From the NCBI GenBank assembly GCA_965217625.1, contig OZ244557.1, positions 310,001 through 374,000 of the forward strand: a stretch of 64,000 nucleotides of DNA. The letters are read 5' to 3'. Shown here in pieces: positions 51,198 through 58,812 of this stretch. This stretch comes from TK10-74A sp965217625 (lineage in GTDB: Bacteria > Chloroflexota > Dehalococcoidia > Bin125). The notes below the pieces were generated by a model. It ran no database searches and had not been told where the DNA came from. It worked only from the letters and a program-made list of their open reading frames with translations. How positions within the stretch are numbered: the stretch's first letter is position 1; each line of letters starts with the position of its first letter. The translations under genes and the position numbers were made by a program.

Positions 51198-51767
51198 ATG
51201 ACGACGCTGGACGCCAGCGTGATCGCCACCGGGCGCCGCGTCCAGCTGCGCGCCAAGCGCCTCTCCGACGCCCCCAACGACTACGCCTGGCGCCGCGACC
51301 CCGTCCTCGCCCGCTACGACGCCGCCCGCCCCACCAGCCTCACCTACGAGGAGTTCCTCGCCACCTACACCGAGGAGTTGCTGCACCCGCAGCCCTTCCG
51401 CCGCACCTTCGCCATCACCGACCACAGCGACGTGCACATCGGCAACGTCATGTACTACAACATTAACCTCGGGCGCCGCGAGGCCGAGCTGGGGATCACC
51501 ATCGGCAACCCCGCCTACTGGGGGCGCGGCTACGGCAGCGAGGCCGTCAGCCTGCTCGTCGACCACGTCTTCACGCGCTCCAGCCTCACGCGGCTCTACC
51601 TTCACACGCTCGACTGGAACGTCCGCGCCCAGCGCGCCTTCGAGAGCGCCGGCTTCCAGGACCAGGGCCGCGCCCGTCGCTCCGAGCACCGCTTCCACGT
51701 CATGGAGGTGCGCCGCGAGTGGCTCTGGGACCGCGACTACGCCCGCCGGGCGATCCCCCGCGGCTGA
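51198..51767 (+). CDS. GNAT N-acetyltransferase (RimJ/RimL-like)
   Basis: 189 residues from ATG 51198. VQLRAKRLSDAPNDYAWRRD opens the fold; IGNVMYYNINLGRREAELGI, then GNPAYWGRGYGSEAVSLLVD is the acetyl-CoA pyrophosphate loop, and LHTLDWNVRAQRAFESAGF the C-terminal GNAT pattern. Family members acetylate amino groups of proteins or small molecules; the substrate here is unknown. Earlier in-frame starts lack conservation. Confidence 0.9.
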   Translation: MTTLDASVIATGRRVQLRAKRLSDAPNDYAWRRDPVLARYDAARPTSLTYEEFLATYTEELLHPQPFRRTFAITDHSDVHIGNVMYYNINLGRREAELGITIGNPAYWGRGYGSEAVSLLVDHVFTRSSLTRLYLHTLDWNVRAQRAFESAGFQDQGRARRSEHRFHVMEVRREWLWDRDYARRAIPRG

Positions 51768-51893
51768 AGTGGCGTTGCGCGGGGGCGAAGTCCTGACCGC
51801 TCTGCTAGAATGATGCTGCCGTAGCGGGCAGTGCGCGGACGCGATATTCGGATTCGCGGGCGTTGCCACAGGTGAACGAGGACCGAGGCGGTC

Positions 51894-52445
51894 ATGCGAT
51901 TCGTCTTCGACGAGGAGAAGACCACGCAGGCGGCGTCCGTGTTGCTTGCTAAGCATGGCGGAACGATGCCGTACATCAAGCTGATAAAGCTGTTGTACCT
52001 GGCCGACCGGCAATCCCTGATCGACACCGGCTCTCCAATCACGCGCGACCGCTTCGTCGCGATGCCAAAAGGCCCCGTCCTCAGCCGCGTTCTCGACCTG
52101 ATCCGCGAGTCTGATCCGGCGGCGGATTCGCTGTGGCATGGCTCCATCAGTCGTAGCGGCCACGATGCGACGCTCATCGGGGCTCCCGGCCGGGATCGGC
52201 TGGCGGAGTACGACGAGCAGCTGCTCGATCGCATCTTCGAGACCTATGGCGAAGAGGACGAGTGGGAGTTGGTCGGCCTGACGCACGAGCTGCCCGAGTG
52301 GTCCGACCCGGGCGAGAGTTCGTGCCCAATCGCCCCCGAGGACATCCTTCGCAACGCGGGGTTCACTGAGGAGCAAGTGCAACACGTCGTCGAGCAGGCC
52401 GACGCGGTGTATTCGTTCCGGCAGCACTTCCCCGTCGCCCGGTGA
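51894..52445 (+). CDS. Panacea (DUF4065) antitoxin
   Basis: 183 residues. VFDEEKTTQAASVLLAKHGG, then MPYIKLIKLLYLADRQSLID, ITRDRFVAMPKGPVLSRVLD and EDILRNAGFTEEQVQHVVEQ are the Panacea/SocA domain, an antitoxin domain known to neutralise many unrelated toxin folds. The start of the next gene overlaps its stop (GTGA), as in panAT pairs. TAGAAT near 51810 is a possible -10. Confidence 0.85.
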   Translation: MRFVFDEEKTTQAASVLLAKHGGTMPYIKLIKLLYLADRQSLIDTGSPITRDRFVAMPKGPVLSRVLDLIRESDPAADSLWHGSISRSGHDATLIGAPGRDRLAEYDEQLLDRIFETYGEEDEWELVGLTHELPEWSDPGESSCPIAPEDILRNAGFTEEQVQHVVEQADAVYSFRQHFPVAR

Positions 52446-52819
52446 ACGCCGGTCAGACTCTACTCGGGCTTGATCAGGGCAACCACTTGTGGATCGTCTT
52501 GACGGATCCGGCCCGAGACGGGACGGTCGCGGTCGCGAATCTGACAACGCATGACCCGGGTCGGCGCAGGTTCTGCGACGCGCAGTGCGCGATCATCCGG
52601 CCTGGGGAGCATCCGTATCCACGGCATGATTCGTGCGTGTTCTATCACGATGCCTATCTGACGAGCGATCAGCTTCTCAGTCGTGGAGTCCAGAATCGAA
52701 CGTATCGGATGCACGCCCCGATCGCGCTTGGCCTGCTGCGACGAGCCCGTGATGGCACACTCGCGTCCCCGTTGACGGATCGGAGAGTGCGGGATGCGAT
52801 CCGAGCGGATGCGCCGTAG
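52442..52819 (+). CDS. Putative toxin of the Panacea pair, unrecognised fold
   Basis: 125 residues from GTG 52442, overlapping the Panacea gene by four bases. GLDQGNHLWIVLTDPARDGT, then VAVANLTTHDPGR, IIRPGEHPYPRHDSCVFYHD and MHAPIALGLLRRARDGTLAS look like a small beta-barrel (SH3/MazF-like) followed by a helix. No catalytic motif is certain, though GEHPYPRHDS concentrates His, Asp and Arg. Position makes it the cognate toxin candidate. Confidence 0.65.
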   Translation: MNAGQTLLGLDQGNHLWIVLTDPARDGTVAVANLTTHDPGRRRFCDAQCAIIRPGEHPYPRHDSCVFYHDAYLTSDQLLSRGVQNRTYRMHAPIALGLLRRARDGTLASPLTDRRVRDAIRADAP

Positions 52820-52921
52820 TCGCGGCAGTCGTGATTGCAGGCTGCGGGACGCGGCGCAGGCTACGATGCGAGCGGGCGGGTCGTGGGCCGGTCAGCCGGG
52901 GCTCAGATCGGAGGGGCGAGC

Positions 52922-54277
52922 GTGCGAGAGGTTCCAGGCGCTCCCTATGCGTACTCGGAAACCCTCGACATCGTGCTCGATGACCTCGCCCGCCGCGTCG
53001 CTGCGATGCGGGCGGGTGGCACGCTCACGCCCGAAGTCCTGACGAGCATTCGCAAGTACTTCCGCTTCAGGGACATCTACAACTCGAACGCCATCGAGGG
53101 CAATCAGCTCTCGCTTGGCGAAACGAGAATGGTCGTCCGCGAGGGACTCACGATCGCGGGCCATTCGCTCAAGGACCACGCCGAAGCGAGGAACCTGTCC
53201 GCGGCGCTCGATTTCTTCGACGAGCTGGCGACCGGCGACGGTCCGATCACGGCGGTGGACATTCGGCAACTCCACGCCTTGGTGCTCCGCGACATCAACG
53301 ACGCCGCCGCGGGCTTCTATCGGACCGTCGACGTGCGGATCACGGGCTCCGACCACTTGCCGCCCGGCCCCGAGACCGTCCCGGCCGAGATGGCGGACCT
53401 CACTGGCTGGCTGAGATCGAGGAGTGGCGGCGGGCCGGAATATGCGTCCAAGAACGGGCTCCTGTATGCCGCGGCGGCGCACGCCGCGTTCGTGACCATT
53501 CATCCGTTCGTGGACGGCAATGGCCGGGTCGGTCGGCTGCTCATGAACCTGCTCTTGATGCGCCACGGATTCCCGATCGCGATCATCACCATGGAAGATC
53601 GGCAGCGCTATTACGACGCCCTTGAGGCGTCGCAGAGCAGCGACTTGTCGGCAGTCCTCGCCTTGGTCGCCGAGTCGGTGGAGGAGAGCCTGGAGCAGTG
53701 GGAGTCCGCCGTGGAGAGTCAGCGGGCGACGGAGGAGTGGGCGCTTCCGCCGGCTGAGAGGCTCGCTGCGGGGGAGCGCGACCTCCAGCACGCCGAGTAC
53801 GAACTGTGGCACAGTGCGATGGACCTGGGGCGGAACTACTTCCGGCAGACGGCGGCCCTCGTGGGCACGAGCCCGCAGGGGCGCATCCGCTGCAAGGACT
53901 TCGGGGATCTGGACTTCGACAGGTACGTCCGGCTAGGCGACAGCGAATCCGCTAAACGGACGTGGTTCTTCCGAATCGACGTCACGGCTCAGCAGCGGCG
54001 GGCGCGGTACCTTTTCTTCTTCGCCTGGCCCTCAGCGGAACTGCGCAGGCTCGGCGTCACGGTGTCGCTCCTGGTTGCGAAGGAGACGCCACCTGGGTCG
54101 TACCACTACGAGCTTCTCGATCATGTTCGCGAGGATGGGGAGCCGGCGCTGCGCGAACTTGGCTTCATCCCGGAGCGGGAGGCTTTCGTTGCGCGCTATG
54201 CGTCGGGCCAGACTCGAATAGGCAAGATCGAGCCGATCGGGAGCCAGTTCATTGAGGACGTCATCGGCCAGTTCTGA
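52922..54277 (+). CDS. Fic family protein, self-inhibited type with C-terminal extension
   Basis: About 451 residues from GTG 52922 (GGAGGGGC upstream). IYNSNAIEGNQLSLGETRMV contains the SxxxEGN inhibitory helix, so regulation is internal. TIHPFVDGNGRVGRLLMNLL is the complete Fic motif with aspartate. After residue 260 a long extension (about 190 residues) without a clear winged-helix carries WFFRIDVTAQQRRARYLFFF; its role is unknown. Family enzymes AMPylate targets such as gyrase or chaperones. Confidence 0.88.
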   Translation: MREVPGAPYAYSETLDIVLDDLARRVAAMRAGGTLTPEVLTSIRKYFRFRDIYNSNAIEGNQLSLGETRMVVREGLTIAGHSLKDHAEARNLSAALDFFDELATGDGPITAVDIRQLHALVLRDINDAAAGFYRTVDVRITGSDHLPPGPETVPAEMADLTGWLRSRSGGGPEYASKNGLLYAAAAHAAFVTIHPFVDGNGRVGRLLMNLLLMRHGFPIAIITMEDRQRYYDALEASQSSDLSAVLALVAESVEESLEQWESAVESQRATEEWALPPAERLAAGERDLQHAEYELWHSAMDLGRNYFRQTAALVGTSPQGRIRCKDFGDLDFDRYVRLGDSESAKRTWFFRIDVTAQQRRARYLFFFAWPSAELRRLGVTVSLLVAKETPPGSYHYELLDHVREDGEPALRELGFIPEREAFVARYASGQTRIGKIEPIGSQFIEDVIGQF

Positions 54278-54299
54278 GGCTGCCCGCGGCCGACCCCGC

Positions 54300-54325
54300 C
54301 CCCTACCGCGACGGCAACTCCACGA
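54300..54325. repeat. 26-bp exact repeat, copy 1
   Basis: Identical over 26 bases to 56365-56390, which is the 3' end of the MaoC-like gene including its stop codon. Here it forms the end of the truncated toxin remnant. The next bases (to 54335) instead match 56097-56110, the 3' end of the HicB gene. Confidence 0.8.
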
Positions 54326-54359
54326 ACTCCCCGGCGCAGGCGTCGAGCAGAAACCTCAC
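54303..54359 (-). pseudogene. Truncated DUF5615-type toxin start fused to foreign 3' end
   Basis: GTG at 54359 overlaps the DUF433 stop (GTGA), exactly where the PIN-like DUF5615 toxin normally starts. The frame reads VRFLLDACAGEFVELPSR and stops. VRFLLDA is the usual toxin N-terminus, whereas AGEF matches the HicB C-terminus and VELPSR the MaoC C-terminus encoded nearby. The body of the toxin is missing. Confidence 0.7.
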
Positions 54360-54610
54360 GACCCGCTGATGGGCACGCGCACGTGCACGTCCTCACCGGC
54401 GATCGAGCGGTGGGCGTAGAGCAGGCAGGCCTGGATGTCCTCGGGCTCCAGCACCGGGTACTCGCGCAGGATCGTCTCCGCCGAATCACCGGCCGCCAGC
54501 ATGCCCAGCACGTGCTCCACGGCGATCCGCATGTCGCGGATGATCGGCTTCCCGCCGAGCACGCCCTCGCGCACCGTGATGCGTTCCATCAGGTCAGGAT
54601 GCGTGGTCAT
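54356..54610 (-). CDS. DUF433 antitoxin
   Basis: 84 residues from ATG 54610 (GGAGGTGAG upstream). RITVREGVLGGKPIIRDMRI, then AVEHVLGMLAAGDSAETILR and YPVLEPEDIQACLLYAHRSI are the DUF433 winged-helix pattern. Members are usually followed by a DUF5615 PIN-like toxin, which here survives only as an 18-codon stub. Its promoter region is duplicated upstream of the hicB gene at 56323. Confidence 0.92.
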   Translation of the reverse strand: MTTHPDLMERITVREGVLGGKPIIRDMRIAVEHVLGMLAAGDSAETILREYPVLEPEDIQACLLYAHRSIAGEDVHVRVPISGS

Positions 54611-54615
54611 GGGCT

Positions 54616-54652
54616 CACCTCCGCGGCGTCGCGGGCCCGCACGAGCAGGATA
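54616..54652 (-). promoter_or_regulatory. DUF433 promoter/leader, duplicated at 56326-56363
   Basis: On the minus strand TATCCT (54652-54647), a GCGGGCCCGC-type palindrome core and CGGAGGTG form a cassette about 84% identical to 56363-56326, upstream of hicB. The conserved -10 and ribosome-binding site suggest both copies are functional. Confidence 0.65.
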
Positions 54653-54847
54653 CCGCCCCCGTGAGTCGCATCCAGCCTCGGAGGTGGCACCCCGTGGGGC
54701 CGCAACCATGCCGGTTGACCCATCACGCGCCCCTGACCCGCTGGCCTGCAGGGCGGCCGACTGAGCCCCCTCCAACCCGGATCGCCGTCGGCGCACGGGC
54801 GGTCCGACGAGCAAAGTGTAGGATACGGTGACAAAAGGGACATTGCG

Positions 54848-55867
54848 ATGACGGCCTTCGACAAATGGATGGATGATTGGCAGTCTGCGTGGCGCGCGGC
54901 GAATATCGCCTCCCAGGAATGGGGACAGCAGAACGGTGTCCGAAGGCGCTGGATCCTGCCAGCAGACTCATGGGAAGACGGTCTCTGGCCGGGCATACGC
55001 AGCGGCTCCGACAACTCCCTACCGGTTTATCTACAGCGGAGCCGCATCGAAAAGCACACCGGCGTTCACAACCTGAAGAGTTCCTGGACGCAGTGCGCCA
55101 ACCTCTACTTTCCCTTTCGCGCAACCGCCGCCGGTCGAAGCATCTTGGCGTCATTCCTCAAGCACCATGTCGATACCGAGATAGATTCGCTGGAGCAGGT
55201 TGAGTTGGAGTACGCCGAGGAAGGTGAACTGCATCCCTCTCGCCTGCTTGGGGAGCGGGACGGAGCCAGGGGCACGAACCAGACGTCGCCGGACTTGGGC
55301 CTGCTGGTGAATGGTGGTAGCGGGCTGATCTTGGTGGAGAACAAGCTCACGGAGCACAGCTTCTATGAATGTTCTGCATGGAAGCATCCGGGTAACCGCA
55401 GACGTCTCGGCAATCCCGACCCAAGCCGTTGCGATCATCCAGTGGAAGTCGCGCGGAACCCTGCTGGCCAATGCCATCAGGTGGCCTGGGGCCGGAGGTA
55501 CTGGGAGCATCTAGCCCCTGTGGTGGACTTGGACGCGTTGGCCGCTCTCCCCCATTGCCCGGCAGCCAAGAGCGGTTACCAACTGTTCCGCCAGCAGGCC
55601 TTGGCCGAAGGCATCGTCCAATCGGGGAACTACGATCTGGTGGTGTCAGCTGTCGCGGTGGACGAGCGGAATGAGTCTCTGGACCGCGCACTCGGGCGGA
55701 GTGGCGTCGGCGGGCTGAGGCAGTGGGGGGCGATGTTCCGGGGCAAGGCGCGATTCGCCGTCTTCACGCATCAGCAGTGGGTTGCCTGGGTGCGAGAGCA
55801 CGACAGCACAGCTCAATGGGAAGACTGGCTGTGCTACGTGCGGACCAGATACGGCCTGGGAGAGTGA
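54848..55867 (+). CDS. PD-(D/E)XK-like nuclease candidate
   Basis: 339 residues. The likely nuclease core is SPDLGLLVNGGSGLILVENK: aspartate in SPD, then E-x-K in VENKL about 14 residues later. Next come LTEHSFYECSAWKHPGNRRR, which resembles a cysteine/histidine site, and GQCHQVAWGRRYWEHL. Cysteines later in HCPAAKSGY add a possible metal site. G+C is below core. It stands alone beside TA genes with no methyltransferase or helicase next to it. A role in nucleic-acid cleavage is inferred from the motif order only. Confidence 0.6.
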   Translation: MTAFDKWMDDWQSAWRAANIASQEWGQQNGVRRRWILPADSWEDGLWPGIRSGSDNSLPVYLQRSRIEKHTGVHNLKSSWTQCANLYFPFRATAAGRSILASFLKHHVDTEIDSLEQVELEYAEEGELHPSRLLGERDGARGTNQTSPDLGLLVNGGSGLILVENKLTEHSFYECSAWKHPGNRRRLGNPDPSRCDHPVEVARNPAGQCHQVAWGRRYWEHLAPVVDLDALAALPHCPAAKSGYQLFRQQALAEGIVQSGNYDLVVSAVAVDERNESLDRALGRSGVGGLRQWGAMFRGKARFAVFTHQQWVAWVREHDSTAQWEDWLCYVRTRYGLGE

Positions 55868-55873
55868 AGGGCC

Positions 55874-56044
55874 TTAGCAGCGCCCGGTCTCGCGCAGCCG
55901 TTCGCAGACGGCGCAGCGTCGTTCCCGCCCACCATCCCCCCGTCGTTTGTTCTCGTCGCGAATGTGCTCCATGCCGAGCTTGCAGTTTGAACAGTCGTGG
56001 TAGACGTCCGAGTTGACGGAGTGCCAAGGGCTGAGTCGAGTCAA
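55874..56044 (-). CDS. Zinc-ribbon miniprotein (TTG start)
   Basis: 56 residues from TTG 56044, with AAGGAG six bases upstream. WHSVNSDVYHDCSNCKLGME, then RRGDGGRERRCAVCERLRET and GRC. CxxC occurs twice (CSNC, CAVC), a clear zinc-binding pair, and VYHDCSNC with GxGG(R/K) is a pattern I recognise from short uncharacterised bacterial proteins. It follows hicB by 33 bases on the same strand and is probably co-transcribed. Confidence 0.7.
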   Translation of the reverse strand: MTRLSPWHSVNSDVYHDCSNCKLGMEHIRDENKRRGDGGRERRCAVCERLRETGRC

Positions 56045-56077
56045 GGGTCTCTCCTTAGTGAGTTGGTTGTCGCTGCC

Positions 56078-56323
56078 CTACCGCGACGCCAGGCCTACGA
56101 ACTCCCCGGCTTCGGCGATGGAGGCCGGGAGTTCATCGCCGTGGCGCTCGCAGGAGGCGATGAAGTCCGCCGCGACGCCCTCGAGGTTGAACAGCGCCTC
56201 TTCGGCGGTCGCGCCCCAGGCCCGGCAGCCCGGGAGGACCGGCACCTCTGCCAGGTACATGTCCTCCGTCTCCTCGGACGGCTCCCGCAGGGTGTACGGC
56301 AACTTGTACTGCGTGGTCATCAT
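56078..56323 (-). CDS. HicB-like antitoxin without HicA
   Basis: 81 residues from the first of two adjacent ATGs (56323). YLAEVPVLPGCRAWGATAEE, then ALFNLEGVAADFIASCERHG and DELPASIAEAGEF are the HicB RNase-H-like domain; there is no added HTH. No HicA gene is adjacent: downstream is the zinc-ribbon miniprotein. Its promoter region is a near copy of the DUF433 one. Confidence 0.85.
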   Translation of the reverse strand: MMTTQYKLPYTLREPSEETEDMYLAEVPVLPGCRAWGATAEEALFNLEGVAADFIASCERHGDELPASIAEAGEFVGLASR

Positions 56324-56325
56324 CC

Positions 56326-56363
56326 CACCTCCGCCGACGTTGCGGGCCCGCGCCAGCAGGATA
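56326..56363 (-). promoter_or_regulatory. hicB promoter/leader, near copy of 54616-54652
   Basis: TATCCT (56363-56358, minus strand), GCGGGCCCGC and CGGAGGTGGG lead into the ATG at 56323. See the DUF433 promoter for the matching copy. Confidence 0.65.
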
Positions 56364-56364
56364 G

Positions 56365-56390
56365 CCCCTACCGCGACGGCAACTCCACGA
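56365..56390. repeat. 26-bp exact repeat, copy 2
   Basis: Encodes the last codons and stop of the MaoC-like gene. Identical to 54300-54325. Confidence 0.8.
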
Positions 56391-56790
56391 CGCCGGTGCC
56401 CGGCGTCGTCTTCTGGCCCGACTCGTTCTCGCCCCAGATCGATAGCTCGACCGTGCGGTCGGCGGCCGACTTCTTGGTCACCGTGCCGCGCAGCCGGTAG
56501 GTCTGACCGGGCACGTCCATGCCCCGGTACGAGCAGGCCACCCGGCGCACCCGGCCCTCCGGCGACGCGAAGCGGTGCAGCAACTCCCCCAGCCAGGCGT
56601 GCTTGAGCGCCCCGTGCACGATGATCCCGTCGAGGCCGGTGTTCTGCGCGAACGCCGTGTCGTAGTGGATCTGGTAGAAGTCGCCCGAGCCCGCCGCCCA
56701 GTGCACCAACTGCTGCGTCGTCGGCGACTTCTCCAGCGCCGGGATCTCGTCACCCTCGGCGATGTCATCGAAGTAGATCTGCTCGGCCAT
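56368..56790 (-). CDS. MaoC-like (R)-specific hydratase, C-terminal-type half
   Basis: 140 residues from ATG 56790 (AGGAGCAGG upstream). YFDDIAEGDEIPALEKSPTT, then WAAGSGDFYQIHYDTAFAQN carries the hot-dog-fold hydratase D and H residues, and GIIVHGALKHAWLGELLHRF the central helix. Two-gene hydratases consist of one active and one structural half; this one has the active-type residues. It likely hydrates an enoyl-CoA or related thioester together with the upstream gene. Confidence 0.88.
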   Translation of the reverse strand: MAEQIYFDDIAEGDEIPALEKSPTTQQLVHWAAGSGDFYQIHYDTAFAQNTGLDGIIVHGALKHAWLGELLHRFASPEGRVRRVACSYRGMDVPGQTYRLRGTVTKKSAADRTVELSIWGENESGQKTTPGTGVVELPSR

Positions 56791-56825
56791 GTCCTGCTCC
56801 TTTGCCCGCCGCGACCCGCGGCGCC

Positions 56826-57356
56826 CTATCCGTCGTCTCGGCGCGGGCCGTAGCTCAGCCCCGTGCCGCGCACCGTCGCCACGACCTCGCCGCGCTGGTT
56901 CGTGTAGGTCGTCGCCGTCACCTGCACCAGCATCGGGCCGCCCAGCGCCGGACTGTAGCGCTCGGTCAGCGACTGCAGCCGCGCGACCCCGGTCAGCTCG
57001 TCGCCGGCGCAGATGTCGACATCGGTGTACTCGACGTCGGTGCCGCCGTTGAGCACCAGCCTGTACGGCGACCGCACGCCCGCCTGCGTGCCCCGCGGCG
57101 CGCCGAAGGTCGGATCGGCGGTCGCGGGGTGGAAGATCGGCGTGCCCAGGTAGCCCGGCGGGGCCGGCAGGTCGCGCAGGCCGCGACGCTGCGCCTCGGC
57201 GCGGTCGTAGTACACCGCGTCGGTGTAGCCCACCGCCCGCGCGAACATGCGCACGCCCGTCGTCGTGACCTCGCACACGACGGGCTGGCGCGGCACGCCG
57301 ATCTGCGCCCGCATCTCGTCCGTCACGACCGACTCGAACTCCGGCGTCTCGGCCAT
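56826..57356 (-). CDS. MaoC N-terminal-domain dehydratase partner
   Basis: 176 residues. VVCEVTTTGVRMFARAVGYT, then DRAEAQRRGLRDLPAPPGYL, LNGGTDVEYTDVDICAGDEL and YTNQRGEVVATVRGTGLSYG match the N-terminal MaoC (FAS1-like, HtdA-type) domain. It lacks the catalytic D/H pair seen in the downstream gene, so the two should form a heterodimeric hydratase. They are 35 bases apart on the same strand. Confidence 0.87.
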   Translation of the reverse strand: MAETPEFESVVTDEMRAQIGVPRQPVVCEVTTTGVRMFARAVGYTDAVYYDRAEAQRRGLRDLPAPPGYLGTPIFHPATADPTFGAPRGTQAGVRSPYRLVLNGGTDVEYTDVDICAGDELTGVARLQSLTERYSPALGGPMLVQVTATTYTNQRGEVVATVRGTGLSYGPRRDDG

Positions 57357-57467
57357 TCATCCGCCTCCCGTTCCAATAATACGCGGGCCAGGATACGAAG
57401 CGCCCCCGCCGCTGGTCAACGCCGCTGCTGGTCAACGCCGGCGCCGGTCGACCTCGGGGCCTGGGCC

Positions 57468-58139
57468 TCAGCCCTGACGCACCGGCACCGCGTACTCCTT
57501 GCCGGTCTCCATATCGACCGCGTAGAAGCGCCCCGACTCCAGCTCGCGCACCAGATCCTGCCACGTCTCGATGCGGTCCGACTCGAAGTACGTCGCCACC
57601 TTGCCGATGTCGTGCGACGAGTGGGAGTCGGTGCCCGCCGTGCCCGGCAGCCCCACCCGCGCGCACATCTCCAGGCTGAAGCGGTTCTCGCGCTCGCTGC
57701 CGCGGCCGTTCAGCACCTCGAGCGCCAGGCAGTGCGGGATCGCCGGGTTCGTCACCGACCGCTCCAGCGCCCGCTCCCAGACCTCGGGATCGTCCTTCCA
57801 GGGGATCGCGCGCCGGTACGGATGCGCCACGACGAGGCCGCCGCCGCGCTGCTTGACGTGCTCCGCCAGCCGGCCCACACGGTGCATGCCGAAGACGTAC
57901 TTGTCGACCCCGTAGGCCAGGATGTGGCCGTCGTCGGTGCTCACCTCGACCCCCGGGATGACCAGGAAGTCGTGCTTCTCCGCGATCGCCGCCGCCTCCG
58001 CCGGGTTCCACACGTTGTCGTGCTCGGTCAGACAGATGCCGTCGAGCCCCAGCTCTTTGGCCCGCACGACCAGGTCCTCCGGGTCGAGCACCGAGTCGTG
58101 CGACCGCGGCCAGGTGTGATTGTGCAGGTCGATCAGCAT
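57468..58139 (-). CDS. PHP-domain metal-dependent phosphoesterase
   Basis: 223 residues. LIDLHNHTWPRSHDS (motif HxH), GLDGICLTEHDNVWN, PGVEVSTDDGHILAYG, VVAHPYRRAIPW and GTAGTDSHSSHDIGKVATYF give the metal-binding histidines and acids of a complete PHP domain. Relatives hydrolyse nucleoside 3',5'-bisphosphates or act as exonucleases. Separated from the hydratase pair by about 110 bases; substrate unknown. Confidence 0.9.
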   Translation of the reverse strand: MLIDLHNHTWPRSHDSVLDPEDLVVRAKELGLDGICLTEHDNVWNPAEAAAIAEKHDFLVIPGVEVSTDDGHILAYGVDKYVFGMHRVGRLAEHVKQRGGGLVVAHPYRRAIPWKDDPEVWERALERSVTNPAIPHCLALEVLNGRGSERENRFSLEMCARVGLPGTAGTDSHSSHDIGKVATYFESDRIETWQDLVRELESGRFYAVDMETGKEYAVPVRQG

Positions 58140-58415
58140 GCCGCGCTCTTCCCTGGCTGGGCTCCGGCGCCCGCGGACGGCGGCCGCGCGCGAATTGGGG
58201 ATCGGGAGCGGCGGCGTCCGCCGCTTCCGCCGAAGTCTACGGGCGCGGGCCGCCCCCCTCTACCCCTCTCGATACACGCCTCGCCCCCCGCGACGCGACA
58301 TCGGCCGCGAGCGCCGCCGGATTCGTTGAGGCTGCCCCATGCCGGTGCTAGACTCCGGGCGCGCGACGGATTTCACAAACTCTCCGCCACGCGCGGCGTG
58401 GCCTCGGGAGGCACC
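58140..58415. promoter_or_regulatory. Leader and likely promoter of the nuo operon
   Basis: About 275 bases without a gene. GCTAGACT (TAGACT at about 58348-58353) is the best -10 candidate, some 60 bases upstream of the nuoA GTG. No -35 is clear. CGGGAGG ending at 58411 is the nuoA ribosome-binding site. Confidence 0.45.
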
Positions 58416-58787
58416 GTGCTCGAGCAATACGGCCACCTCGGGATCCTGCTGATCTTCGCGCTGCTGTTCCCTTCGCTGCCCCTGATCGCCTCCTGGGGCA
58501 TGAGCCAGATCAAGATCCGCCCCAACGTCCCCAACGTCGTCAAGGCCGACACCTACGAGTGCGGCGTCGAGACCGAGGGCCCCACCTGGGTCCAGTTCAA
58601 CTTCCGCTACTACCTCGTCGCGCTGATCTTCGTCATCTTCGACGTCGAGGTCATCTTCCTCTTCCCGCTCGCGCTCGCGCTCGACTCCGTGGCCGTCTTC
58701 GGCCTCGTCGCCGGGCTCATCTTCATCGGCATCCTCGCCCTCGGCCTCGTCTACGAGTGGCGCAAGCAGGCGCTCGAATGGATCTGA
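58416..58787 (+). CDS. nuoA: NADH-quinone oxidoreductase subunit A
   Basis: 123 residues from GTG 58416. Three membrane helices (about 8-28, 62-84, 90-112). ADTYECGVETEGPTWVQFNF and YYLVALIFVIFDVEVIFLFP are the NuoA signatures, including the loop cysteine and the acidic residues of helix 2. First gene of the complex I operon. nuoC, not nuoB, starts 25 bases downstream. Confidence 0.95.
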   Translation: MLEQYGHLGILLIFALLFPSLPLIASWGMSQIKIRPNVPNVVKADTYECGVETEGPTWVQFNFRYYLVALIFVIFDVEVIFLFPLALALDSVAVFGLVAGLIFIGILALGLVYEWRKQALEWI

Positions 58788-58812
58788 TCGCCCCGGCGCG
58801 AAGGGAACCCGC

